Part shown: in pieces, positions 34,656 to 42,779 of the stretch
How the letters are laid out: each line of letters begins with the position of its first letter
How positions within the stretch are numbered: the stretch's first letter is position 1
Assembly (NCBI RefSeq): GCF_000631985.1
Contig: NZ_JFYN01000043.1
Span: forward strand, 62,001-126,000
Reading direction: 5' to 3'
Source: Pseudomonas sp. RIT288
GTDB taxonomy: Bacteria > Pseudomonadota > Gammaproteobacteria > Pseudomonadales > Pseudomonadaceae
DNA length: 64,000 bases
Notes under the pieces: model-generated
What the model was told of the DNA's origin: nothing
Database searches by the model: none
Seen by the model: the letters and a program-made list of their open reading frames with translations, nothing else
Translations under genes and position numbers: made by a program

Positions 34656-34972
34656 GTCGCTACCCCGTGTTGATGTCCGTATACAGATCAAAAAGTCTTT
34701 ACAGGTTATACGCCTGAATACGCTGAAATTTAAACCCGTGAATGTCACGCGAATGTCACGCCAAGCCCTGTAGGAGCTGCCGCAGGCTGCGATCTTTTGA
34801 TCTTGATTTCCAAAAGCAACGTCAAAAGATCGCAGCCTGCGGCGGCTCCTGCAGACGGCAATGGTGTGGCCCCGTTTGGCCCCATCGTTGTCCCGCAATG
34901 CCCTCAACCCGCTGCCGTGCCTGCCTTAAGGTGTGATCACAACAATAAGCGATGCCACCCTCGAGGATCGTT
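34656..34972. other. Divergent intergenic region with REP doublet
   Basis: It contains the promoters of the GapN-like gene and of the cytochrome trio. A tandem GAATGTCACGC pair lies around 34740-34760. The REP doublet is listed separately. No gene seen. Confidence 0.4.
34768..34854. repeat. REP element, class A doublet
   Basis: CTGTAGGAGCTGCCGCAGG continues into CTGCGATCTTTTGA, and the mirrored arm TCAAAAGATCGCAG continues into CCTGCGGCGGCTCCTGCAG. The two arms form a long hairpin with a spacer of about 20 bases. Confidence 0.85.
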
Positions 34973-35326
34973 ATGCGGGCAATCCGACTCACTTTACTGC
35001 TGGCGCTGTTCATGACGCTGTGCGGCTGCGGCGAAAAATCCGCACCGCCGGCGACCACCCGCAGTGCCACACCCTCCGACCCGGCCCTCGCGCAGATCTA
35101 CGTCAACAGCTGCCAGTTGTGCCACGCCAACCCGGCCGCCAATGCGCCGCTGACTGGCGATCGTCAAGCCTGGGAGCCGCGCATCCGCCAGGGCGCCGAC
35201 ACGCTGCTCGACCACGCCATCAACGGCTACAACGGCATGCCGCCGATGGGCCAGTGCGTCGAGTGCACCGAAGAACAATTCCTGCAACTGATCGGCTTCA
35301 TGGCCGACCAGCCCCTCCCACAATAA
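34973..35326 (+). CDS. Lipoprotein-type cytochrome c (cytochrome c5-like)
   Basis: 117 residues from ATG 34973 (GAGGA five bases upstream). A signal with LCGC lipobox (C19) suggests a lipid anchor. Heme motif C47-QL-C50-H51; distal Met in GMPPMG (M89 or M92); an extra C95/C98 pair as in cytochrome c5. First gene of a tight trio with a FAD lactone oxidase (10-base gap) and a PLP-fold protein; it is the likely electron acceptor of the oxidase. Confidence 0.88.
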   Translation: MRAIRLTLLLALFMTLCGCGEKSAPPATTRSATPSDPALAQIYVNSCQLCHANPAANAPLTGDRQAWEPRIRQGADTLLDHAINGYNGMPPMGQCVECTEEQFLQLIGFMADQPLPQ

Positions 35327-35336
35327 GGGCGCGCGC

Positions 35337-36731
35337 ATGAGCATGGATCTGACACGGCGTCAGTTGTTGCAACGGGCAAGCATCGTCGGCGCGTTCAGTG
35401 CACTGGCGGCCAACCCCGCGCTGGGGCAATTGATGCGCGCCCCGCGGCTGATTCCCTGGCGCAACTGGTCGGGCGGGCAGAGTTGCCTGCCGGCGGCGCG
35501 GCTGGCGCCGAAGAATCTCGATGAACTAAGCACTGCGATTCGTCAGGCCCAGGGCAAAATCCGCCCGGTCGGTTCGGCACATTCGTTCAGCGCGCTGGTG
35601 CCCACCGACGGCACGCTGCTGTCGCTGAGTTATTTCACCGGCCTGCTCGATCACGACCCGAGCACCCTGCAGGCCGAATTCGCCGCCGGCACGCCGATGT
35701 CGCGCATGGGCGTGCCGCTGAAGGACGTCGGCCAAGCGCTGCAGAACATGGCTGATATCGATTACCAGACTCTCGCCGGGGCAATTTCCACCTCGACCCA
35801 TGGCACCGGCAAAACCTTTCAGTCGTACTCGGCGCATGTCTGCGGCATGCAACTGGTGACGGCCAATGGCGAGGTGCTGGACTGCGACAGCCAGCGTCAT
35901 CCAGAAGTGCTCAACGCCGCACGGGTATCCCTCGGTGCATTGGGCGTGGCGACGAAAATCCGTCTGCAAAATCGCCCGGCCTACCGCCTGCGCGAGCGCC
36001 AGTGGATCGCCAGGACCGAAGAGCTGCTGGAAGACCTCGACAAGAACACCCGGGAAAACCAGCACTGGGAAATGCTCGTGGTCACCCATTCCGACTACGC
36101 GCTGTCCATCGCCCTCAACGAAACCAGCGACCCGGCTACGCCGCCGATTCCCCCCGAAGAGGAGGGCGGCAACGAGTTCGTGACCCTGATCGAGAAGATC
36201 GACAAATACGGCAGCGACTTCCCCGAGCTGCGCCGCACGCTGCTCAACAGTCTGCGGCATCTGGCGAGTTTCGATGATCGGGTCGGCGACTCGTTCGACA
36301 TCTACGCCAACGTGCGCACCGTGCGCTTCAACGAGATGGAATATTCGGTGCCCGCCGAACACGGCCCGGCGTGTCTGCGTGAAATCCTCAAGCTGATTCA
36401 GGACAAGGACCTGCGCACCTGGTTTCCCATCGAGTACCGCTACGTCAAGGCTGATGACATTCCGCTGAGCATGTTCGAGGGCCGCGACAGCTGTTCGATC
36501 TCGGTGCACCAGCATTACCAGATGGACCATCACAACTTCTTTGCCGCGGTCGAGCCGATCTTCTGGAAGTACAACGGCCGCCCGCACTGGGGCAAATTGC
36601 ACACGCTCAACGCGAAGAATCTGCAACCGCTGTACCCGCGCTGGCGCGAGTTTGTCGACGTACGTCAGGCGCTGGATCCGAGCGGACGCTTTCTCAATGC
36701 ACATCTGGCATCGATTCTGGGGGTGAGCTGA
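35337..36731 (+). CDS. Tat-exported sugar-lactone oxidase (D-arabinono-/L-gulono-lactone oxidase-like)
   Basis: 464 residues. A twin-arginine signal TRRQLLQRAS is followed by a hydrophobic stretch. The FAD_binding_4 domain has KIRPVGSAHSFSALV (His as in flavin-linked members) and TLAGAISTSTHGTGK. The C-terminal ALO domain has HHNFFAAVEPIFWKYNGRPHWGKLH. Family members oxidise aldonolactones or alditols using O2 or a cytochrome. The preceding cytochrome c suggests the latter. Its stop overlaps the next start (TGATGG). Confidence 0.9.
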   Translation: MSMDLTRRQLLQRASIVGAFSALAANPALGQLMRAPRLIPWRNWSGGQSCLPAARLAPKNLDELSTAIRQAQGKIRPVGSAHSFSALVPTDGTLLSLSYFTGLLDHDPSTLQAEFAAGTPMSRMGVPLKDVGQALQNMADIDYQTLAGAISTSTHGTGKTFQSYSAHVCGMQLVTANGEVLDCDSQRHPEVLNAARVSLGALGVATKIRLQNRPAYRLRERQWIARTEELLEDLDKNTRENQHWEMLVVTHSDYALSIALNETSDPATPPIPPEEEGGNEFVTLIEKIDKYGSDFPELRRTLLNSLRHLASFDDRVGDSFDIYANVRTVRFNEMEYSVPAEHGPACLREILKLIQDKDLRTWFPIEYRYVKADDIPLSMFEGRDSCSISVHQHYQMDHHNFFAAVEPIFWKYNGRPHWGKLHTLNAKNLQPLYPRWREFVDVRQALDPSGRFLNAHLASILGVS

Positions 36732-38014
36732 TGGCGCTCAATCGGCGTAATTTCATGCTCGGCACGTTGGGTGTCGGCGCTTTACTGGTGGGCGTGGGCG
36801 CCTGGCTGCGACCGGGTGATCGCGGTGCGCCTTACAGCGAATATTTCCGCGCACTGAATAAAGAACTGAAAGACCAAGGCCCGATGCGCCCGGTGCTGCT
36901 GATCGATCTGGATCGCCTCGATCACAACATTGACGTGGTAACGCAGTCGGTCAAACGCAGCGGCAAGCAATTGCGTCTGGTGGAAAAGTCCCTGCCTTCG
37001 CCGGGGTTGTTGAGCTACATCGCGCAACGGGCCGGGACGCAAAAACTCATGTCGTTTCACCAGCCGTTTCTCAACCACGATGCCGTCACGTTTCCCCAGT
37101 CCGACATTCTGCTCGGCAAGCCGTTGCCGGTGCGTTCGGCCGAGCTGTTTTATCAGACCCACAAAGGCCCGTTCGATCCTTCCAGGCAACTGCAATGGCT
37201 GCTCGACGGGCCTGCACGGCTGCAGCAATATCTGGCGTTGGCGCAGGGTCTGGGCACGCGGCTGCGCATCAATATCGAACTGGATGTCGGCCTGCATCGC
37301 GGCGGGGTCAGTGATGAGAGTGTATTGGGGCAGATGCTCACGCTGATCAGTGCCAACCCGCAGCACTTGGCGTTCGCCGGGTTCATGGGCTACGACCCGT
37401 TCGTGGGCATGGGCGTGCCGGGGATTCTCGGTTCGCCCGAGGAACTGTTCGCCAAGGTCATGCTGATTTATCAGCGCAACGTCGATTTTACTCACCAGCA
37501 GTTTCCGGCGTTGTGGAATGACCACCTGTGCCTGAACACCGCCGGCAGCCCGAGCTACCGTATCCACGAAAACGAAAAGCTCAGCACCGAGGTTTCGGTG
37601 GGCACGGCGATGCTCAAACCGACGCATTACGACTTGCCGTCGCTGGTTGACCACGTACCGGCGACCTACATCGCCACCCCGGTGCTGAAGAGTACCGGTG
37701 CGGTAAATATCCCGGCGCTGGACGACAAGTCGAAACTGTTCTCCTGGTGGGACACCAACCAGCGCCAGACCTTTTTCATCTACGGCGGCAACTGGATGGC
37801 CGAGTTGGAATCGCCGTCGGGGTTACAGAGCAATGGGGTCTACGGGCGCAGTTCGAATCAGGAAATGGTCAACGGTTCGAATGCGGTGGGCCTGACCGTC
37901 GAGGATCAAGTGTTTCTGCGCCCGACCCAGACCGAAGCGGTTTTGCTGCAGTTCGGTGATTTGCTGGCCGTGCGTGGCGGCAAGATCGTCGACACCTGGC
38001 CGGTTTATTCCTGA
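36731..38014 (+). CDS. Exported D-threonine-aldolase/alanine-racemase-fold protein
   Basis: 427 residues. A Tat-like signal NRRNFMLGTLGVGALLVGVG opens it. A PLP alanine-racemase N-terminal barrel follows, with PVLLIDLDRLDHNI and a Lys (K86) in VEKSLPSPG where PLP would bind. The ELDVGLHRGG strand and a C-terminal metal-type domain (TPVLKSTGAVNIP) are as in D-threonine aldolase / D-serine dehydratase (DSD1). Periplasmic location is unusual for a PLP enzyme. Translationally coupled to the lactone oxidase. Confidence 0.82.
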   Translation: MALNRRNFMLGTLGVGALLVGVGAWLRPGDRGAPYSEYFRALNKELKDQGPMRPVLLIDLDRLDHNIDVVTQSVKRSGKQLRLVEKSLPSPGLLSYIAQRAGTQKLMSFHQPFLNHDAVTFPQSDILLGKPLPVRSAELFYQTHKGPFDPSRQLQWLLDGPARLQQYLALAQGLGTRLRINIELDVGLHRGGVSDESVLGQMLTLISANPQHLAFAGFMGYDPFVGMGVPGILGSPEELFAKVMLIYQRNVDFTHQQFPALWNDHLCLNTAGSPSYRIHENEKLSTEVSVGTAMLKPTHYDLPSLVDHVPATYIATPVLKSTGAVNIPALDDKSKLFSWWDTNQRQTFFIYGGNWMAELESPSGLQSNGVYGRSSNQEMVNGSNAVGLTVEDQVFLRPTQTEAVLLQFGDLLAVRGGKIVDTWPVYS

Positions 38015-38016
38015 AG

Positions 38017-38096
38017 CAAAAGATCGCAGCCTTTGGCAGCTCCTGCAGGGCGCACTCAATCCCACTGCAGGAGCTGCCGAAGGCTGCGATCTTTTG
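38017..38096. repeat. REP element, class A doublet (arms in reverse order)
   Basis: AAAAGATCGCAGCC then TTGGCAGCTCCTGCAG, and after 15 bases CTGCAGGAGCTGCCG then AAGGCTGCGATCTTTTGA. The arms point the opposite way from most copies here. Confidence 0.8.
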
Positions 38097-38163
38097 ATTT
38101 TGCTTTCCCATCAACTCCAGCATGAAGCTTTCATGACAAAAGTTCGGTAGCACATAGCCAGTC

Positions 38164-38181
38164 CGGTCATGCCTATGTAAC
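38164..38181 (+). promoter_or_regulatory. Candidate Pho box upstream of phdA/pdtB locus
   Basis: CGGTCAT and ATGTAAC are separated by GCCT, giving the 7+4+7 layout of PhoB sites (consensus CTGTNAT-N4-CTGTNAY), with one clear mismatch per half. It lies 63 bases before the phdA start. P. aeruginosa pdt genes are, as I recall, induced by phosphate depletion, which supports the call. A terminator-like hairpin lies between it and phdA. Confidence 0.4.
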
Positions 38182-38189
38182 GCGCTTGA

Positions 38190-38210
38190 GGGCCCCAACG
38201 GGGCGCTTTT
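38190..38210 (+). terminator. GCCCC-AAC-GGGGC stem followed by GCTTTT
   Basis: A short GC-rich hairpin with a T-run. It could end the preceding exported-enzyme operon or attenuate a transcript starting at the Pho-box-like site just upstream. Confidence 0.45.
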
Positions 38211-38243
38211 CATAAGCCGAGGCGGGACGCCGGGAGTGAGGCA

Positions 38244-38855
38244 ATGGGGACTATGGAACGCTACTCGAAAGTGGGCATGCAGGAACTCGATCAGCGCCTG
38301 TCGAAGATCGTCGAAGCCGCGCGCAAGAAGCCGGTTTCGGTGTATCGCTACGGCGCGCCGTGGGTCTGGATCGTCTCGCAGGATGACTGGCAGGGCGCCT
38401 TGAAAGAGGTCTCCAGCTACATTCCGCCAGGCCATTCGCTGGTGTTGCTGCGCCCGCAGATCGACGACTTGCTCGACGCCCACCAAGGCCTGCTGCACGA
38501 ACTCAATGCCGAACCGGGCATGCTCATCCCCGCGCAAACCGTCATGCACATCCTGCTCCTGCAACTGCTGTATTCGGTGCCCAGCGAGCAGCAACTGTAT
38601 GAACAACTCAATTACAACCTGCTGTTCCGCTGGTTCGTCGGTCTTGGCCTGAACCAGAAAGTCTGGAGCTTCAACGTCCTCAGTCGCGACATCGCCACGC
38701 TGCTCAACAACCCGCGTGCGGTGCAGCTCATTCAGAAAATCATCGGCGAAGTGTTCTGCGGTGCCTTGCTGCAAATGCCCGAGTTCTCCTTGAACTTCGC
38801 GCTGCTGCACACCTGGCTCGGCAAGCACAGCGGTGTCGCGCACGTCAGCAATTAG
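38244..38855 (+). CDS. phdA: PhdA-like protein: Phd-antitoxin N-domain fused to transposase N-terminal domain
   Basis: 203 residues. Residues 1-70 resemble Phd/YefM antitoxins (MERYSKVGMQELDQRLSKIV, then PVSVYRYGAPWVWIVSQDDW). Residues about 95-160 match the DUF772 N-terminal domain of IS5/IS1182 transposases (YSVPSEQQLYEQLNYNLLFR, WFVGLGL). No DDE catalytic core and no terminal inverted repeats are present, so this is not an active element. By position and size it matches my memory of P. aeruginosa PA0691 (phdA, prevent-host-death protein A), linked to biofilm lysis control. The start at 38244 fits a GGAG seven bases upstream; ATG 38253 is possible. Confidence 0.8.
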   Translation: MGTMERYSKVGMQELDQRLSKIVEAARKKPVSVYRYGAPWVWIVSQDDWQGALKEVSSYIPPGHSLVLLRPQIDDLLDAHQGLLHELNAEPGMLIPAQTVMHILLLQLLYSVPSEQQLYEQLNYNLLFRWFVGLGLNQKVWSFNVLSRDIATLLNNPRAVQLIQKIIGEVFCGALLQMPEFSLNFALLHTWLGKHSGVAHVSN

Positions 38856-38928
38856 CCGCGCCTGCCATTGATGCAACACACAAGGCGCGCAACAGCGCCA
38901 ACAGGTCATCGCGAATTCAGGGGGTAGT

Positions 38929-40527
38929 GTGGATCAGATTTTCACGTCACGGCTGGCGCTGTGGGGCTGGCTGCTGGTGACGGCCGGCGCGCAACCGGCG
39001 TTCGCCGAAGAGGCTGCCCAAGGCGCCGTGCCGCAACGTCTGGTGGACGTCAACGAATACTTCGTGCGCGGCAACACCGTGCTCGACGCCCGGGCCATCG
39101 AAGAGGCGGTGTACCCGTTTCTCGGCCCGCAAAAAGCCATGACTGACATCGAAGGCGCCCGCGATGCCTTGCAGAAGGCTTATCAGCAGCGGGGCTACCA
39201 ATCGGTGTTCGTCGAACTGCCGGAGCAAGCGGTGGCGGATGGCATCGTCTATCTGCAAGTCAGCGAAACCAAGGTCGGCCGGGTACGGGTGGTCGGCGCC
39301 AAACACTATTCGCCGCTGGACATCCGCGACAACGTCCCGGCGCTGAAAGAGGGCGAGGTGCCGGACTTCGCCAAGGTTCAGGGCGAACTGGCGCAGCTCA
39401 ATAAAACCCCGGGCCGCCAGGTCATGCCGCTGGTGCGCGAAGGTCAACGCCCCGGCACCATGGACGTCGATTTGCAGGTCGAAGACCAGAACCCGTGGAG
39501 CGCCAGCGTCGGCCTCAACAACGACTACAGCGCCGACACCGAGAAGCTGCGCGCCGTGACCAGCCTCGGCTACAACAACCTCTGGCAGCTTGGCCACAGC
39601 ATCAACCTGACGTACTTCACCGCACCGCAGGACACCGACAACGCCAAGGTCTGGTCGGCTTCCTACACCGCGCCGCTGACCGAGCGCTGGAGTGTGCAGT
39701 TCTCCGGTTATCAGTCCGACAGCAACGTCGCCACCATCGGCGGCAGCAACGTGCTGGGCAAGGGTCACTCCTACGGCGTATCGGCAATCTACACGCTGCC
39801 ATCCAGCGGCAACTGGTCGAACTCGCTGTCGGCCGGTATCGACTTCAAGGACTTCGACGAACGCCTGACCCTGTCCGGCGAGAGCGACAAGGTGCCGCTG
39901 AAATACGCGCCGTTCACCTTCGCCTACAACGGCTTCCGTTACACCGAAAAGAGCCAGCTCGGCCTCGGCCTGAGCCTGGTCGCGGCCACCCGCAGCATTT
40001 TCGGCTACGGCAGTTCCGACGAAGACTTCGACTACAAACGCTACCGCGCCAACCCGAGTTTCGCCGTGGTCAAGGGCGACAGCAACTTCACCTGGACCTT
40101 CGACAATGATTGGCAAAGCGCGAGCAAAGGCGCATTCCAGCTGACGTCGGGGCCACTGGTGTCCAACGAACAGTTTTCCGCTGGCGGCGCGACCTCGGTG
40201 CGCGGCTATCTGGCGGCCGAGCGCACCGGTGATGACGGCGTACTGCTCAGCCAGGAGCTGCGCACGCCGTCGCTGGCGAAATACGCCGGCAGCTGGATGC
40301 AGGAATGGCGCTTCTACGCCTTCGCCGAAGGCGCGCAACTGTACCTGCGTGACGAGTTGCCGGACCAGGACGCCAGTTACGCCCTGGCCAGCGTCGGCCT
40401 CGGCACCCGCGCCAGCCTGAGCAAATGGCTGTCCGGCAGCCTCGACTGGGGCTACCCGTTACTCGAAGGGCCGAACACCTCGAAGCAGGAATCGCGCCTG
40501 CACTTCAACCTTCAAGCCACTTTCTAA
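38929..40527 (+). CDS. pdtB: Two-partner secretion outer-membrane transporter (TpsB/ShlB/FhaC family)
   Basis: 532 residues from GTG 38929 (GGGGGT upstream). Signal peptide ends near AFA-E (residue 26). POTRA-type segments follow: VNEYFVRGNTVLDARAIEEA and VGRVRVVGAKHYSPLDIRDN. The barrel includes SVRGYLAAERTGDDG, which carries the conserved VRGY tetrad of the Omp85/TpsB L6 loop, and ends LHFNLQATF. It should secrete a TpsA exoprotein, but none is encoded in this window. In P. aeruginosa the corresponding gene pairs with pdtA. Confidence 0.9.
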   Translation: MDQIFTSRLALWGWLLVTAGAQPAFAEEAAQGAVPQRLVDVNEYFVRGNTVLDARAIEEAVYPFLGPQKAMTDIEGARDALQKAYQQRGYQSVFVELPEQAVADGIVYLQVSETKVGRVRVVGAKHYSPLDIRDNVPALKEGEVPDFAKVQGELAQLNKTPGRQVMPLVREGQRPGTMDVDLQVEDQNPWSASVGLNNDYSADTEKLRAVTSLGYNNLWQLGHSINLTYFTAPQDTDNAKVWSASYTAPLTERWSVQFSGYQSDSNVATIGGSNVLGKGHSYGVSAIYTLPSSGNWSNSLSAGIDFKDFDERLTLSGESDKVPLKYAPFTFAYNGFRYTEKSQLGLGLSLVAATRSIFGYGSSDEDFDYKRYRANPSFAVVKGDSNFTWTFDNDWQSASKGAFQLTSGPLVSNEQFSAGGATSVRGYLAAERTGDDGVLLSQELRTPSLAKYAGSWMQEWRFYAFAEGAQLYLRDELPDQDASYALASVGLGTRASLSKWLSGSLDWGYPLLEGPNTSKQESRLHFNLQATF

Positions 40528-40539
40528 AGGAGCACGTTC

Positions 40540-42339
40540 ATGCAGCGCCTCATTCTTTCGTTGTTGATCTGCCTGGGCTTCGTGCTCCCGGCCACGGCGC
40601 AGGCCTGGTGGCAGGACGACTGGCATTACCGCAAACAGATCGCCGTCGACACCACGCCACAGGGTGCCGGGATCAATCAGGCGCTGGGCCGCACCGCGCT
40701 GCTGGTGCGCCTGCACACCGGCAATTTCACCTTCGATGGCGTCAAGGAAGACGGCGCGGATTTGCGCTTCGTCGCCGCCGATGACAAGACCGTGCTCAAC
40801 CACCAGATCGAAAGCTTCGACGCGCTGATGGGCATGGCGCTGATCTGGGTCGATGTGCCGAATGTCGAGGGCGGTCAGCGTCAGGACATCTGGATGTACT
40901 ACGGCAATCAGAAGGCCCCGGCCACCGGTAACGGCCAACTGACGTTCGATCCGAATTACACCGCGCTGTATCACTTCGACGGCGCTACCGGCACCCCGGC
41001 CAAGGACACCAGCGCTTACGGCAACACCGCACAAAGCGCCACCGGCGCGGCGATTGACGGCGTGGTCGGGCGCGCCTTGCAGTTCAGCGGCCAGCCGTTG
41101 TTGCTGCCGGCCAGTCCGTCGCTGCAGCACAGCGCTGGCAGTGCGTTCACCTTCAGTGCCTGGCTGCGTCTGGATCAGGCCAATGGCGAGCAACTGATCC
41201 TTGCCCGCCGCGAAGGCGCCAACAGCCTGCTGGTCGGGGTCAATCAAGGCGTGCCGTTCGTGGAGATCGACGGCCAGCGCGCGGTGGCCACGCAGCCGCT
41301 GAGTCCGGGGCAATGGCAGCACGTCGCGCTGACCGCCGAAGGCGCGAAAGTCAGCCTGTACATCAATGGTCGTGAAGGCGCGACGCTGGCTCAGGCGATG
41401 CCGGCGTTCAATTCGGTGATGGCGGTTGGCGCCGATCTGGCCGCTGGCCCGTACCAGCCATTCGTGGGCGCCATCGACGAACTGCGCCTGTCGAAAGTCG
41501 CGCGTCCGGCGCCATTGCTGCTGGCTGATGCGACCTCCCAAGGCGCCGAGTCGAAACTGGTGGCCTACGGCGTCGACGAGGAACAGTCCGGTTTCGGTTT
41601 CGGCAGCCTCGGTTTCCTGCTCAACGCGGTACCGGTCGACGCCTGGGTGATCATCGCCGTGCTGGTGCTGATGATGTTCCAGTCGTGGATCATCATGCTG
41701 CGCAAGAACCGCACCCTCAGTCGTGTGAGCAAGGCCAACGAAGACTTCCGCGAGCAGTTCGCCAAGGTCGGTACCCGTCTGGAGATGTTCGCCGACGACG
41801 CGCAACTCGCCCAGCGTCTGCAGCATTCGCCGCTGTGGCGCTTGTACTCGGTGGCGGTCAAGGAAATCCGCACCCGCCGCGAGCAGGGTGCCGATACCTC
41901 TTCGGTGTCCGCAGCGACTATTGAAGCGATTCGCTGCTCGATGGACGGCGTGCGCACTCGCGAGAACCAGGCGCTCAGTTCGAAACTCTCGACCCTGTCC
42001 AACGCCATCGCCGGCGGCCCGTACATCGGCCTGCTCGGCACCGTGCTGGGGATCATGGTGGTGTTCCTCGGCACCGCGATGGCCGGCGACGTCAACATCA
42101 ACGCCATCGCGCCCGGCATGGCCGCCGCATTGCTGGCCACCGCCATGGGCCTGTTCGTCGCGATACCGGCGCTGTTTGGCTACAACCGCCTGATCACCCG
42201 CAACAAGGAAGTCAGCGCCGACATGCGCGTGTTCGTCGACGAGTTCATCACCCGTCTGGCGGAGATGCACGGCGAAGGCCAGTCCAGCGAAGCGGCGCAT
42301 CAGCGCGGCCATCACGCCAACCACTCCGTACCGGCCTGA
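40540..42339 (+). CDS. exbB: DUF2341-LamG-ExbB/TolQ fusion protein
   Basis: 599 residues. A signal peptide (ATAQA) opens a periplasmic half: DUF2341 (about 25-140; WWQDDWHYRKQIAVD) and a LamG/concanavalin-type jelly roll (about 145-315; YHFDGATGTPAKDTSAYGNT). A membrane helix near 365 starts an ExbB/MotA/TolQ proton-channel domain, with YIGLLGTVLGIMVVF and AIAPGMAAALLATAMGLFVA. Ordinary ExbB is about 240 residues. Here a large ligand-binding-like periplasmic module is joined to it. AAGGAG seven bases upstream; 12 bases after pdtB. Confidence 0.9.
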   Translation: MQRLILSLLICLGFVLPATAQAWWQDDWHYRKQIAVDTTPQGAGINQALGRTALLVRLHTGNFTFDGVKEDGADLRFVAADDKTVLNHQIESFDALMGMALIWVDVPNVEGGQRQDIWMYYGNQKAPATGNGQLTFDPNYTALYHFDGATGTPAKDTSAYGNTAQSATGAAIDGVVGRALQFSGQPLLLPASPSLQHSAGSAFTFSAWLRLDQANGEQLILARREGANSLLVGVNQGVPFVEIDGQRAVATQPLSPGQWQHVALTAEGAKVSLYINGREGATLAQAMPAFNSVMAVGADLAAGPYQPFVGAIDELRLSKVARPAPLLLADATSQGAESKLVAYGVDEEQSGFGFGSLGFLLNAVPVDAWVIIAVLVLMMFQSWIIMLRKNRTLSRVSKANEDFREQFAKVGTRLEMFADDAQLAQRLQHSPLWRLYSVAVKEIRTRREQGADTSSVSAATIEAIRCSMDGVRTRENQALSSKLSTLSNAIAGGPYIGLLGTVLGIMVVFLGTAMAGDVNINAIAPGMAAALLATAMGLFVAIPALFGYNRLITRNKEVSADMRVFVDEFITRLAEMHGEGQSSEAAHQRGHHANHSVPA

Positions 42340-42350
42340 GGAGCACTGCC

Positions 42351-42776
42351 ATGGCGTCCGTAAATGCCTCCCACGACGATGACGAAGATGCAGCGGTGGA
42401 CAGCATCAACATCACCCCATTGGTCGACGTGCTGATGGTGGTGCTGGTGATGTTCATCCTCACCGCCACCGCGCAGGTCTCCGGGATCCAGATCAACCTG
42501 CCCAAGGCCAGCGCCTCGGTGTCACTGTCGGAGGCCAAGACCAAGGCGATTTCGGTCAACGACGGCGGTCAGGTGTTCCTCGATGCCTACCCGGTGACCC
42601 TGGCCGAGCTGGAGGAACGCTTGCGCATCGAGAAGGCGCAGAGCCCGGACTTCCCGGTGATCGTGCGTGGCGACGCGACGGTGCAGTACCAGAAGGTCAT
42701 TGAAGTGCTGGATCTGTTGCGCCGGCTCGAACTGTCTCAGGTCGGTCTGGTGACCGGCAAACCGACGCAGGGCTGA
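42351..42776 (+). CDS. exbD: ExbD/TolR biopolymer transport protein
   Basis: 141 residues. One N-terminal membrane helix carries the essential Asp in NITPLVDVLMVVLVMFIL. A periplasmic TolR/ExbD domain ends QVGLVTGKPTQG. It partners the ExbB fusion upstream and the TonB-like protein downstream, using proton-motive force. GAGGAG lies seven bases before the ATG. Confidence 0.93.
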   Translation: MASVNASHDDDEDAAVDSINITPLVDVLMVVLVMFILTATAQVSGIQINLPKASASVSLSEAKTKAISVNDGGQVFLDAYPVTLAELEERLRIEKAQSPDFPVIVRGDATVQYQKVIEVLDLLRRLELSQVGLVTGKPTQG

Positions 42777-42779
42777 GTG

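Noticed and set aside
38244..38855. An insertion sequence around the transposase-like gene
   Set aside because: Only the N-terminal transposase domain is present. No terminal inverted repeats or target duplication were seen, and the locus order matches a conserved chromosomal arrangement.
40459..42324. A 621-codon minus-strand frame opposite the DUF2341-ExbB fusion
   Set aside because: A shadow of a strongly motif-bearing gene; composition is typical of GC-rich antisense frames.
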